From Aldehydirespirator sp965221215 (GTDB lineage: Bacteria > Actinomycetota > Acidimicrobiia > Acidimicrobiales > Aldehydirespiratoraceae), in the NCBI GenBank assembly GCA_965221215.1, contig OZ244872.1, positions 2,294,001 through 2,358,000 of the forward strand: 64,000 nucleotides of DNA. The letters are read 5' to 3'. Both the position numbers and the translations under genes were made by a program. Below, one piece after another: positions 31,607 to 40,412 of this stretch; positions within the stretch are counted from its first letter, which is position 1, and each line of letters starts with the position of its first letter. The notes beneath the pieces are model-generated. The model ran no database searches, had not been told where the DNA came from, and saw only the letters and a program-made list of their open reading frames with translations.

Positions 31607-34398
31607 GGTCGGCTCCTCTCGTTGGTGTCATGGTCTAGCGCACTTCGGGCGGCCGCGATGAGTGCCTCGGTCTCGGGGTGGGCGGGGGCGTTGACCAGCC
31701 GCTCGGCGGGACCGTCCTCCACCACCCGACCGGCGCAGAGCACGACGATCCGGTCGGCGACCAGGCGGGCCAGGGAGATGTCGTGGGTGATGAACACCAG
31801 CGTGGCGCCGAGCGCCTCCCGAACGGCCAGCAGGTGCGCAGCCACCGTCGCCCGCAACGACGCATCAAGCATCGACGCCGGCTCGTCGGCCACGATGAGC
31901 TCGGGCTCGGCCACCAGCGTGCGGGCCAGGGCGACCCGCTGGCGCTGACCGCCGCTGAGCGTTGCCGGGTGCCGGCTGAGGAACCCCTCGGCGGGGGTCA
32001 GCCCCAGCCGCTGCAGCGCCTCGGTCACCCGCTCGGCGCGAGCGGTGCGCCCCACCCCCGCAATGGCCAGGGGCTCGCTCACCAGCGCCTCCACCGTCAT
32101 GTTGGGGTGCAGCGACTCGTAGGGATCCTGAAACACCATCTGGACACGACGGCGCAGCCCTCGCAGCTCCCGCGGCGAGGCGCGGTCGAGCGCTTGGCCC
32201 AGCAGCGCCACCGAGCCGGAGGCCGGCTGCACCAGTCCCAGCGCCAGCCTGGCGATGGTGGACTTGCCGGCCGCGCTCCTGCCGATGACAGCCACCGACT
32301 CCCCCGCGCCGACCTCAAGGGTCACGCCGCCGAGCGCAGTGACCGCCGGGCTGCCGCGGCGCCGCCCCCCATAGACCACCCACACATCGTTCAGGCTCAG
32401 GGGCGGCGCGGGTTGCTCCCCAGCCTCTCGCGGCGCGGCGTTGTCGCTCCCGCTCACCTTCGCTGCGCTCACGGGCCGCTCGGGCCCAAGCACTTCGGGG
32501 GGCGTAGACGCGACCGGGGCGTGATGGCAGGCGACCGTCACGCCTCCGACGGACCGGGCCGCGGGCACATCGCGGTCGCAGTCGTCGCGGCGGTGGGGGC
32601 AGCGGGGCGCGAAGGCGCAGCCACCGGGCAGGTCTCTAGAGTCGGGAACTTCGCCCGGCACGGGCCGCAGGCTCAGCCCGCCGGAGTGCAGCGATGGAAG
32701 GGCTGCGAGCAGCATCGACGTGTAGGGATGCTGGGGGTGGGCGACCACGAGCCGGGCCGGGCCGGCCTCCACCACCCTTCCGCCGTACATCACCGCGAGG
32801 TCGTCGGCTCGCGACGCCACCAGGGGCAGGTCGTGGGAGATGAGCCACAGGTCGAAGTCCAGCTTGCGGCGCAGGTCGTCGAGAAGGTCCAGGATCGCCT
32901 GCTGGGTGACCACGTCGAGGCCGGTGGTGGGCTCGTCGGCCAACAACAGCTTGGGCCGGTTGGCGACGGCCATGGCGATCACCACCCGCTGGCGCTGGCC
33001 GCCGCTCAGCTCGTGGGGGAAGGCTCGGTGACGCTCGGGGGGCAGGCCGACCTCGCACAGCACGTCGCTGGCCCGCTCCGCCGCCGAACCGCCCGACCGC
33101 TCAACAGCCGAACTGCTGGCCCGCTCTACCGCGGTCCCGCCCGCCGAGGTCAACGCGGCTGATTCGGCCACCTGGTCGAGCACCGTCATGGTGGGGTTGA
33201 GCACGCTCATGGCCGCCTGGGGGACGACCGCCACGTCGCGGCCCCGGATCTGCTCCAGACCCTGCCTGCCGAGCCGGCGCAGATCGACGTCGCCCAGCAT
33301 CACTGCCTCGGCACGGATCAGCCCTGGATGGGGCACGAGTCCCGGCACCGACAGGCCGAGCGTCGACTTGCCCGACCCTGATTCGCCGACGAGGCCCAGC
33401 ACCCTGCCGCGGCCGACTCGGACATCGGCGTCGCGAACCACCGTGACGCCGTCGAAGTCGACCGACATGGCACGAACGTCGAGACGCACTTCAGGGGGAC
33501 ACGGGGCGGGAATCTCCGGTGCCAGCCGGCGGCGGCTGGGCGGCCTCCAGCCGTGCCCGCCCATCTGCGGATCAGCCAACTCCTCGAAGGCGAACCCGAC
33601 GAAGGCCAGCCCGACGATGAGAATGGTGAGGGCAACGCCGGGCGGCACGATCCACCACAGCCATGCGTCGGTGAGGATGGCGCTGCCGTTGTTGGCGAAG
33701 TACAGGGTCGAGCCCCAGCTGATGCGGCCCGGATCGCCCAGCCCCAGGAACGCCACCCCCGACTGCACGATGACCGCCACCGCGGCGGCTCGAACGAACT
33801 GCGACACCAGCAGCGGAACGAGCCGCCAGAGAATGTGCGCCACCATGATCCGCGTCGAGCCCGCCCCCATGGCCAGGGCGGCCTCGGTGTGGCCGAACTC
33901 TCTGATCTTGAGCACCTGACCGCGCAGCAGCCGAGCGGGCCGGGCCCACAGCACCCCGGCGATGAGCACGATCAGCACGTCGAGCCCGCGGCCGAAGTAG
34001 GCGGCCAGCACCAGCACCAGCACCAAGAAAGGAAGCGACAGGGTCAGGTCGACGAGCCGCATGATCGCTGCGTCCGCCCAGCCGCGGTGCCAGCCCGCCA
34101 CCAGGGCAGCCGCCGTTCCCAGCACGGTGGCGACCACGGCCGCGACCAGGCCCACCCACAGCGACACCCGGGCGCCGAACACCAGCTGCGCCCAGAGGTC
34201 GCGCCCGAGATCGTCGGTTCCCAGCAGGTGGTCGGACGACGGGGCCGCATAGGGCGGGCCGCTGGAACGGTCGGGCGGATGCACGGTCAACACATCGGCG
34301 AAGACGGCCGCCCCCAGCACCAGTATCAGCATTAAGAATCCGACCGCAGCAAGCGCCTTGGTGCTGGGCCGCAGCTGCGCCCGATGCCTGGCTCTCAT
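31585..34398 (-). CDS. Fused Opp/Dpp/Nik-type importer: permease and two ATPases in one chain
   Basis: One frame of 937 residues joins three usual subunits. Residues 1-280 are a DppC-like permease (LGTDDLGRDLW, five or six membrane spans, EAALAMGAG). Residues about 300-600 are a DppD-like ATPase (GESGSGKST near 337, ELSGGQRQRV, ADEPTTGLD) with the four-Cys C-terminal segment CAFAPRCPHRRDDC. Residues about 670-930 are a DppF-like ATPase (GRSAAGKST, TLSGGQRQRV, ADEPASMLD). The linker between the ATPases is largely a dispersed repeat in translation. A Ser/Ala/Glu/Arg insertion lies inside the first ATPase. It starts by ATGA overlap with the DppB-like gene. Substrate could be nickel complexes or peptides. 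Confidence 0.88.
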   Translation of the reverse strand: MRARHRAQLRPSTKALAAVGFLMLILVLGAAVFADVLTVHPPDRSSGPPYAAPSSDHLLGTDDLGRDLWAQLVFGARVSLWVGLVAAVVATVLGTAAALVAGWHRGWADAAIMRLVDLTLSLPFLVLVLVLAAYFGRGLDVLIVLIAGVLWARPARLLRGQVLKIREFGHTEAALAMGAGSTRIMVAHILWRLVPLLVSQFVRAAAVAVIVQSGVAFLGLGDPGRISWGSTLYFANNGSAILTDAWLWWIVPPGVALTILIVGLAFVGFAFEELADPQMGGHGWRPPSRRRLAPEIPAPCPPEVRLDVRAMSVDFDGVTVVRDADVRVGRGRVLGLVGESGSGKSTLGLSVPGLVPHPGLIRAEAVMLGDVDLRRLGRQGLEQIRGRDVAVVPQAAMSVLNPTMTVLDQVAESAALTSAGGTAVERASSSAVERSGGSAAERASDVLCEVGLPPERHRAFPHELSGGQRQRVVIAMAVANRPKLLLADEPTTGLDVVTQQAILDLLDDLRRKLDFDLWLISHDLPLVASRADDLAVMYGGRVVEAGPARLVVAHPQHPYTSMLLAALPSLHSGGLSLRPVPGEVPDSRDLPGGCAFAPRCPHRRDDCDRDVPAARSVGGVTVACHHAPVASTPPEVLGPERPVSAAKVSGSDNAAPREAGEQPAPPLSLNDVWVVYGGRRRGSPAVTALGGVTLEVGAGESVAVIGRSAAGKSTIARLALGLVQPASGSVALLGQALDRASPRELRGLRRRVQMVFQDPYESLHPNMTVEALVSEPLAIAGVGRTARAERVTEALQRLGLTPAEGFLSRHPATLSGGQRQRVALARTLVAEPELIVADEPASMLDASLRATVAAHLLAVREALGATLVFITHDISLARLVADRIVVLCAGRVVEDGPAERLVNAPAHPETEALIAAARSALDHDTNERSRPWAAGAS
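32447..32487 (-). repeat. Dispersed repeat inside the importer gene
   Basis: These 41 bases, read on the minus strand, match 28067-28107 at 37 positions. Here they encode part of the linker between the two ATPase domains (GPERPVSAAKVSG). Confidence 0.8.
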
Positions 34399-35375
34399 CG
34401 CGAACCGGCCCGGCGCACCCGGGGGTCGAGAATCGGATACAGCAGGTCGGCCATCAGGTTCGCGCCGATGGCGATGAGTGACAGCAACAGGAACACGGCC
34501 TGCAGCACCGGGTAGTCGCGGGCTCGCACCGCGCTGAAGGCCAACGAGCCGAGGCCCGGATACGAGAACACGCTCTCGACCACGGTCGCCGCGCCCACCA
34601 GCGTCGAGAACCCCAGCAGAGCCACCGTCGACACCGGAACCATGGCGTTGCGGGCGGCGTGACGGCGGACGGCGGTGTCGGGCAGGCCCTTGGCCCGGGC
34701 CATGAAGACGTAGTCCTCGCTCAGCTCGGACACCATCGCCGAGCGGGCCACCACGAACACCGATCCCAGGCCGACGAGGGTGAGCGTGGCCGCCGGCATC
34801 ACCAGGCGCTGGCCGGCGTCGGCGATCCAGGCCCAGCCGGTGAGCGCCTCCGGCGACACCGCCCCATAGACGGGCAGCCACTCAAGCTGAACCGAGAAGA
34901 CCAGCAGCAGCATCAGGCCCACGAAGAACGCCGGGAGCGCGTCGAGGGCCAGCACCCCGGCCAGCAGCGCCACGTCGCGGCGCGATCCTCGGCGCCAACC
35001 GGCTGCGAATCCCAGCGCCACGCCCAAAGCGGTGGACACCGCCACCGCCGTCCCCACCAGCAGCAGCGACCATCCCAGCCGGTCGACCACCACCTCCGAC
35101 ACCGGCCGGCCGTCGCGCACCGAGATGCCGAGGTCGCCCCGAACCAGATTGCCGAGGTAGCTGCCGAACTGCTGCCAGCCCGAGCCGTCGAGGTCGAAGC
35201 GCTCCAGCATCGACTGGCGCACCGCCTCCTCGACCGCTCCCGACTCCGGCGGCACGAGATAGTCGGCCGGATCGCCCGGCGCCAGCCGGGGCAGCGCGAA
35301 GTTGACCACCAGCGCGGCCAGGACCACCGCCGCGTACTGCGACGCCAGCCGAGCCCAGCGAGAGCGCCCGGCCAT
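34395..35375 (-). CDS. DppB-like importer permease
   Basis: The 326-residue product has an N-terminal membrane anchor ending in LAPGDPADYLVPP, five further membrane segments, and the permease signature EDYVFMARAKGLPDTAVRRHAARNA followed by VESVFSYPGLG. It is the first permease of an Opp/Dpp/Nik-type importer. It lies 25 bases downstream of the solute-binding protein gene, and its stop overlaps the fused permease-ATPase gene. It would form the membrane channel with the permease part of that fusion. Confidence 0.92.
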   Translation of the reverse strand: MAGRSRWARLASQYAAVVLAALVVNFALPRLAPGDPADYLVPPESGAVEEAVRQSMLERFDLDGSGWQQFGSYLGNLVRGDLGISVRDGRPVSEVVVDRLGWSLLLVGTAVAVSTALGVALGFAAGWRRGSRRDVALLAGVLALDALPAFFVGLMLLLVFSVQLEWLPVYGAVSPEALTGWAWIADAGQRLVMPAATLTLVGLGSVFVVARSAMVSELSEDYVFMARAKGLPDTAVRRHAARNAMVPVSTVALLGFSTLVGAATVVESVFSYPGLGSLAFSAVRARDYPVLQAVFLLLSLIAIGANLMADLLYPILDPRVRRAGSR

Positions 35376-35400
35376 AGACGCGGCGCGGTTGCCAGGATTC

Positions 35401-37389
35401 TCAGTCTTCGACGGTGCCCTCCCGGCTGCGGCGCCGCACGACGACGAATGGCGCCACCGCGGCCGCGACGATCACCAGGACCACTACGAACGCGACCGCA
35501 CCGCCGGACCCGCCGTCGTCGGCATCGTCGGCCGCGACCGACTCGTCGGGATCAGCCGCGACGTTGTCGGCAGCTTCGTCTTCGGTCGCGTCGTCGGCCG
35601 CTGCGGTGCTGTCTGCCGCAGCGCCGGCTGAGTCGTCGGTGTCCTCGGCTTCAGGCTCGGCAGCCACCGCTTCATCGGGCTCGGACCCCGTGTCTGCAGA
35701 TTCAGAGGCCTCCTCGGTGTCGGACTCGGATGCCTCCGGCTCCTCGGCAGTTTCCTCCGGCGCGGCCGAGCCGGCCGCATAGGGCGCGAGGAACGAGCGC
35801 TTGGTGAACACCCCGTGGCCCGGGTCGCTGATCCAGCCGTCGTATGCACCGGGCCGGTATCCCCAGCGGCCGTCGGGGTAGTAGAGCACCACCGCGGGCG
35901 CCTCGGCTGCGAAGATCTCCTGGGCCTGCCCAATCAGCGAGAGCTTCTCACCGATCTCCGCGTCCAGAGCGTCCTCGAGCACCGCGTCGAACTCGGCATT
36001 GGCGTAGCCGCTGAAGATGCCGCCCACGCCCCGGCCGGGGGTGTGGAAGAAGAAGAACAGGTGGTCGGGATCGGCATGGGCGTGCGACTCGAACACTGCA
36101 ATGAACATCTCCACCGTCGGCGGGCCGTCGGCACTCGGGCGCCGGGCCGCGGTGATGGCGGGCGCGTCGAGGGGCTCGACCGTGATGTCCACGCCGATGG
36201 CGGCCAGCTGCTCGGCCACCAGCTCCCCGGAGCGGATCTGGGGCGGGGCGGCCGCGTTGACGAGCAGGGTGAAGGCGAGGGGGGCACCATCGCCGCTGCG
36301 GCGCACACCCCCGTCGCCCATCGGGTATCCGGCCTCGTCGAGCATGGCGTTGGCCGTTTCGACGTCGAAGGCATGGCCGCCGACGGGATGGGCCCAGGGT
36401 GAATCGGGATGGGTCCAGGTGTCGTTGCCGGGACGGCCCAGGCCACCCTCGACGATGTCGACTATGGCCTGAACGTCGAGAGCCATGCTCAGGGCCTTGC
36501 GCACGGCCGGTTCTTTGAGGATCGGCTTGCGGGTGTTGAACATCAGGTACAGCGACTGCATGCGGCTGCCGCCGATCACCCCGAGCTCCTCGTTCTCCTG
36601 CACCCGCGGCACCAGCGGTGCGGGGAGGTTGCGGGTGACGAAATCGAGTTCGCCGGTCTGCAGCCCGGCGAAGGCGGCCTGGGCGTCGCCGACCACCGGC
36701 ATGATGAGCGTGTCCACCCGCGGCGCGCCCATGAAATAGTCGGGGTTGGCCTCGAGGCGATAGGAGACGCCGGGGTTGTACTCGACCATCACGAAGGGGC
36801 CGGTGCCCACCGGCAGCGAGGTGGCGTCGGCGCGCGGGTCCTCGATGCCCTCCCAGATGTGCTTGGGCAGGATGGGCAGGTCGCCGCCGGGAAGCAGCTC
36901 GAAGGTGGGCACGGGATCCTGGAAGGTGATCTCCACGGTGGCGTCGTCGATCACCGACGCCGACATGAACACGGGATGGTCGTAGACGTGGTGGCCGTAG
37001 CGTCCCGGTCCGCCGTCCTCCGCGAAGTACTGGAAGGTGAAGGCCACGTCGGCGGCCGAGAACGGGGTGCCGTCGTGCCATGCCACGTCGTCGCGCAGCG
37101 TGACCGTCCAGGTGCGGAAGTCCTGCGACGGCTCGGCGCCGGTGGCCAGCCAGGGCTCGGGGTCGAGGCGGCTCTGCGACCAGAAGAGGCTGTCGTACAC
37201 CAGCATAGTGAAGTCGTGGGTGATGGGCAGCGCCTGCGGGACGATGAACGGATTCAGGTTCTTCTCGGCCGCGTGCAGGCCCACCCGCAGCACGACGGGG
37301 TCGTCGTCTTGAGCGGCCGCGGGCGGTGCCAGCGCCACGCTGACCAGCGCCAAGATCAGGGAGAGGATGATGATTCGGTGTCGAGGCAT
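35401..37389 (-). CDS. Solute-binding protein with C-terminal membrane anchor
   Basis: The 662-residue product is a family 5 (peptide/nickel) binding protein: signal peptide (residues 1-26, IIILSLILALVSVALAPPAAAQ), then LRDDVAWHDGTPFSAADVAFTF, GTGPFVMVEYN and VRKALSMALD. Unusually there is no lipobox. Instead the C-terminus has about 85 acidic Ala/Asp/Glu/Ser residues, a membrane span (AVAFVVVLVIVAAAVAPFVV) and a basic tail RRRSRE. It is thus held to the membrane from its C-terminus. I chose the ATG at 37389, ten codons inside a longer frame. The promoter carries palindrome copy B at 37433-37453. Confidence 0.9.
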   Translation of the reverse strand: MPRHRIIILSLILALVSVALAPPAAAQDDDPVVLRVGLHAAEKNLNPFIVPQALPITHDFTMLVYDSLFWSQSRLDPEPWLATGAEPSQDFRTWTVTLRDDVAWHDGTPFSAADVAFTFQYFAEDGGPGRYGHHVYDHPVFMSASVIDDATVEITFQDPVPTFELLPGGDLPILPKHIWEGIEDPRADATSLPVGTGPFVMVEYNPGVSYRLEANPDYFMGAPRVDTLIMPVVGDAQAAFAGLQTGELDFVTRNLPAPLVPRVQENEELGVIGGSRMQSLYLMFNTRKPILKEPAVRKALSMALDVQAIVDIVEGGLGRPGNDTWTHPDSPWAHPVGGHAFDVETANAMLDEAGYPMGDGGVRRSGDGAPLAFTLLVNAAAPPQIRSGELVAEQLAAIGVDITVEPLDAPAITAARRPSADGPPTVEMFIAVFESHAHADPDHLFFFFHTPGRGVGGIFSGYANAEFDAVLEDALDAEIGEKLSLIGQAQEIFAAEAPAVVLYYPDGRWGYRPGAYDGWISDPGHGVFTKRSFLAPYAAGSAAPEETAEEPEASESDTEEASESADTGSEPDEAVAAEPEAEDTDDSAGAAADSTAAADDATEDEAADNVAADPDESVAADDADDGGSGGAVAFVVVLVIVAAAVAPFVVVRRRSREGTVED

Positions 37390-37432
37390 GGCGGCGGAAG
37401 CTAGAGGCGCGCTCACCACGGAGTCAATTTCA

Positions 37433-37453
37433 CTATATGTAACTTACATCTAG
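37433..37453. promoter_or_regulatory. 21-bp palindromic operator, copy B
   Basis: CTATATGT-AACTT-ACATCTAG. On the minus strand it contains the -10-like TATAGT (37437-37432), 43 bases before the solute-binding protein ATG. With its flanks (37421-37465) it matches 43454-43498 at 39 of 45 positions. Confidence 0.8.
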
Positions 37454-37520
37454 CAACGGTAACGGCCGCGATGAGGCTCCCCGGCTTGCACAAGGTCGGT
37501 GCCTGGACCCGATTCGCCGC

Positions 37521-38495
37521 CTACTCGTGCAGAAGGCAGGCGGCCCAGCGACCGGGCGCTATCTCCTTGAGCTCGGGCGTCTGTTGGCTGCACTCGGCCA
37601 TCGCCTCGGGGCAGCGGGGGGCGAAGGGACAGCCGCTGGGCGGGGCGGAGGCGCTGGGGATCTCGCCTCGCAGCACAGTGCGGCGCCCGGCCGCCCCCGG
37701 CACGGCCGACAGCAGGGCTCGTGTGTAGGGATGGGCCGGGCTGTCGAACAGTTCGCGGACCGATGCCGACTCGACGATGCGGCCCAGGTACATCACCGCG
37801 ATCCGGTCCGAGATGTGGCGCACCACAGCCAGGTCGTGGGCGATGAACAGGTAGGCGAGGCCCCGCTCGGCCTGCAGGTCGAGCAGCAGGTTGATGATCT
37901 GGGCCTGGATCGACACGTCGAGGGCCGACACCGGCTCGTCGCACACCACGAGGCGGGGATCGACCACCAGCGCCCGGGCGATCCCCACCCGCTGGAGCTG
38001 GCCGCCCGACAGCTCGTGGGGGAGGCTGCGGGCCTGGGCGGCACCGATCCCGACCCGTTCCAGAGCCTCGGCGGCCCGCCGGCGCGACTCGGCCCGTGAG
38101 GCCAGGCCTTGGATCCTCAGTCCCTCGCCCACGCTGTCGCCGACGCTCTTGCGGGGATCCAGCGCACCGATCGGGTCCTGGAACACGATCTGCATCCTCT
38201 GCCTGAGGGCTTTCAACTCGGCTCGGCCCGCGGCGAGCACGTCTCGACCCTCGAAGGTGACCGAGCCGCCGCTGGGCTGGATGAGGCGCAGCACGCTGAG
38301 CCCCACCGTCGTCTTGCCGCCACCCGACTCGCCCACCAGCCCCAGCGTCTCGCCCGCGGCGACCCGCAAGCTCACCCCGTCGACCGCCCGCAGGGGCTGC
38401 GAGGCGCGGATCCGGTAGTGCTTGACCAGGTCGACTACCTCCAGCAGCGGGTCAGGGACATGCGGGGCACCTCTGTCCGCTCGACCTCTAGCCAT
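37521..38495 (-). CDS. OppF/DppF-like importer ATPase
   Basis: The 324-residue product has Walker A GESGGGKTT, the signature ELSGGQLQRVGIARAL, Walker B VVCDEPVSALDVS and the Opp-type C-terminal Cys segment GCPFAPRCPEAMAEC. It is the last gene of the second importer operon and overlaps the OppD-like gene by 8 bases. As the second ATPase it powers uptake together with its neighbour. Downstream is the promoter with palindrome copy B. Confidence 0.92.
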   Translation of the reverse strand: MARGRADRGAPHVPDPLLEVVDLVKHYRIRASQPLRAVDGVSLRVAAGETLGLVGESGGGKTTVGLSVLRLIQPSGGSVTFEGRDVLAAGRAELKALRQRMQIVFQDPIGALDPRKSVGDSVGEGLRIQGLASRAESRRRAAEALERVGIGAAQARSLPHELSGGQLQRVGIARALVVDPRLVVCDEPVSALDVSIQAQIINLLLDLQAERGLAYLFIAHDLAVVRHISDRIAVMYLGRIVESASVRELFDSPAHPYTRALLSAVPGAAGRRTVLRGEIPSASAPPSGCPFAPRCPEAMAECSQQTPELKEIAPGRWAACLLHE

Positions 38496-39465
38496 GGAGC
38501 CAGCACCTGACGTGATGCCCGTCGCGCACCGACACCGGCTCGGGGGGCTGCTCGGTGCACGCGGTCAGACCGCTGGCAATCCGGGCCTCGCAGCGGGGCG
38601 CGAAGCTGCAGCCGGCTGGCAGGTCGAGGGGAACGGGCACGCTGCCCGGTATCGCCCGCAGCCGGCTCTTGGGCTGATCGCCGGCGGGCCGCGACTCCAT
38701 CAGCCCCCTCGTGTAGGGATGCAGCGGCGCGTCGTACAGTTCCGAGACGGCGCACTCCTCGATGATGCGGCCCGCGTACATCACCGCAGCCCGGTCGGCG
38801 ACCTCGGCCACCACGGCCAGGTCGTGGGTGATCAAGATGACGGCCATGCCGTTGGCCGACTGAAGTTCCCGCAGCAACTCCAGGATCTGGGCCTGCACGG
38901 TGACGTCGAGCGCGGTGGTGGGCTCATCGGCGATGAGCAGGTCGGGCTCTCCGGCTAGGGCGATGGCGATCATCACCCGCTGGGCCATCCCGCCCGAGAG
39001 TTGGTGCGGATACTCGCGGACCCGCCGGTCGGGGTCGGAGATGCCGACCCGGTCGAGCAGTTCCACCGCCCGGCGGCGGCGAGCGGCACGGTCCATAGAG
39101 GTGTCCGACTTGAGTGCCTGGCCGATCTGGCGCCCCACCGACATGACGGGATCCAGGCAGGCTCGGGGCTGCTGGAAGATCATGGCGATCCTGGGACCCC
39201 GCACCGAGTTGAGCACCCGCTCGGAGGCTCCCACCAGTTCGGTCCCGTCGAAGCGCACCGACCCGCCGACGATGCGTCCCGGCGCTTCGATGAGGCCGGC
39301 GACCGACAGCGAGGTCACGGTCTTGCCGCAACCCGACTCCCCCACCAGGCCCAACACCTCGCCCCGCCGAACTGCGAAGCTGACCCCGTCGACCGCCTTG
39401 ACCACCCCGGCATCGACGAAGAAGTGGGTGCGGAGATCCTCGACGCTCAACAGCGGCTCGGTCAT
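38488..39465 (-). CDS. OppD/DppD-like importer ATPase
   Basis: The 325-residue product has Walker A GESGCGKTV, the signature QLSGGMAQRVMIAIAL, Walker B IADEPTTALDVTVQAQ, and the C-terminal CSFAPRCEARI segment that in related ATPases carries an iron-sulfur or metal-binding Cys group. Its start overlaps the permease stop by 4 bases. It is one of two ATPases of the importer encoded at 37521-43379. Confidence 0.92.
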   Translation of the reverse strand: MTEPLLSVEDLRTHFFVDAGVVKAVDGVSFAVRRGEVLGLVGESGCGKTVTSLSVAGLIEAPGRIVGGSVRFDGTELVGASERVLNSVRGPRIAMIFQQPRACLDPVMSVGRQIGQALKSDTSMDRAARRRRAVELLDRVGISDPDRRVREYPHQLSGGMAQRVMIAIALAGEPDLLIADEPTTALDVTVQAQILELLRELQSANGMAVILITHDLAVVAEVADRAAVMYAGRIIEECAVSELYDAPLHPYTRGLMESRPAGDQPKSRLRAIPGSVPVPLDLPAGCSFAPRCEARIASGLTACTEQPPEPVSVRDGHHVRCWLHG

Positions 39466-40412
39466 CCGACGGCCTTTGACGAGCGCGAGCGCGGGTTCCA
39501 GAAGTCGTTGAGGGCATCACCGAGCAGGTTGACGCCCAGCACCGCCACCGCGATGGCCAGGCCGGGGAACACCGACATCCACCAGGCCCGCCGGACGAAC
39601 GACTGGGCGTTGTTGAGCAGGTAGCCCCAACTGATCACGTTGGGGTCGCCCAGCCCGAGGAAGCTCAAGCTGGCCTCGATCAGGATGGCTCCGCCCACCT
39701 GCAGCGAGGCCAGCGCCACCACCGGAGCGATGGTGTTGGGCAACACGTGAGCCCGCAGATTGCGCCACGGCGACGAGCCCAGCGCCTCGGCCGCGGTCAC
39801 ATACCCGAGCTCCTTGACGGCCAGCACTCCCGACCTTGCCACCCGGGCGGTCAACTCCCAGGAGGTCAGGGCCAGCACCAGCACCATGTTGGTGAGCCCG
39901 GGCCCGAACAGGGCCACCACCGTCAGCGCCAGGAAGAACCGGGGCAGGACCTGCGAGAACTCGGTGAGCCGCATCAGCAGGTCGTCGATCTTGCCGCCCG
40001 CGAAGCCGGATACGCCGCCCACCAGAGTGCCTATCACCAGCGACGCTCCGGCCACGGCCACCCCCACGAACAGGCTGGTGCGGGCGCCGTGGACCACACC
40101 CGCGAAGACGTCGCGTCCCAGGTCGTCGGTACCGAGCCAGTGCTTTGATGAAGGCGGCTCGAAGGGCAAGCCCGTGAACGAGAACGGGTCGGTGGGCGCA
40201 ATGTAGGAGGCCAAGGCGGCGACCAGCACGAACAGGGCGGTCAGGGCGAGCCCGACCACTGCCACCGGGCTGGACGCGAACCGCCTCCAAGAGCTGCCCG
40301 TCCCCCCGGCTCCGCGGTGGCCCGCGTCGCTCGGGCCGGCGGGACGGCGACCGGAGACGGCCCGTTGCCTCAGCGCGACCAGCCGGTCGGCTACTGGCCC
40401 CTCAAGTGCCAT
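39462..40412 (-). CDS. DppC-like importer permease
   Basis: The 316-residue product has an N-terminal cytoplasmic segment of about 50 residues, then six membrane segments with the family features LGTDDLGRDVFAGV, VTAAEALGSSPWRNLRAHVLPN and FLGLGDPNVISWG. It pairs with the DppB-like permease encoded just upstream, overlapping by 11 bases. The substrate cannot be deduced from the permease. The link to hydrogenase maturation genes through the shared palindrome favours a metal complex. Confidence 0.92.
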   Translation of the reverse strand: MALEGPVADRLVALRQRAVSGRRPAGPSDAGHRGAGGTGSSWRRFASSPVAVVGLALTALFVLVAALASYIAPTDPFSFTGLPFEPPSSKHWLGTDDLGRDVFAGVVHGARTSLFVGVAVAGASLVIGTLVGGVSGFAGGKIDDLLMRLTEFSQVLPRFFLALTVVALFGPGLTNMVLVLALTSWELTARVARSGVLAVKELGYVTAAEALGSSPWRNLRAHVLPNTIAPVVALASLQVGGAILIEASLSFLGLGDPNVISWGYLLNNAQSFVRRAWWMSVFPGLAIAVAVLGVNLLGDALNDFWNPRSRSSKAVG

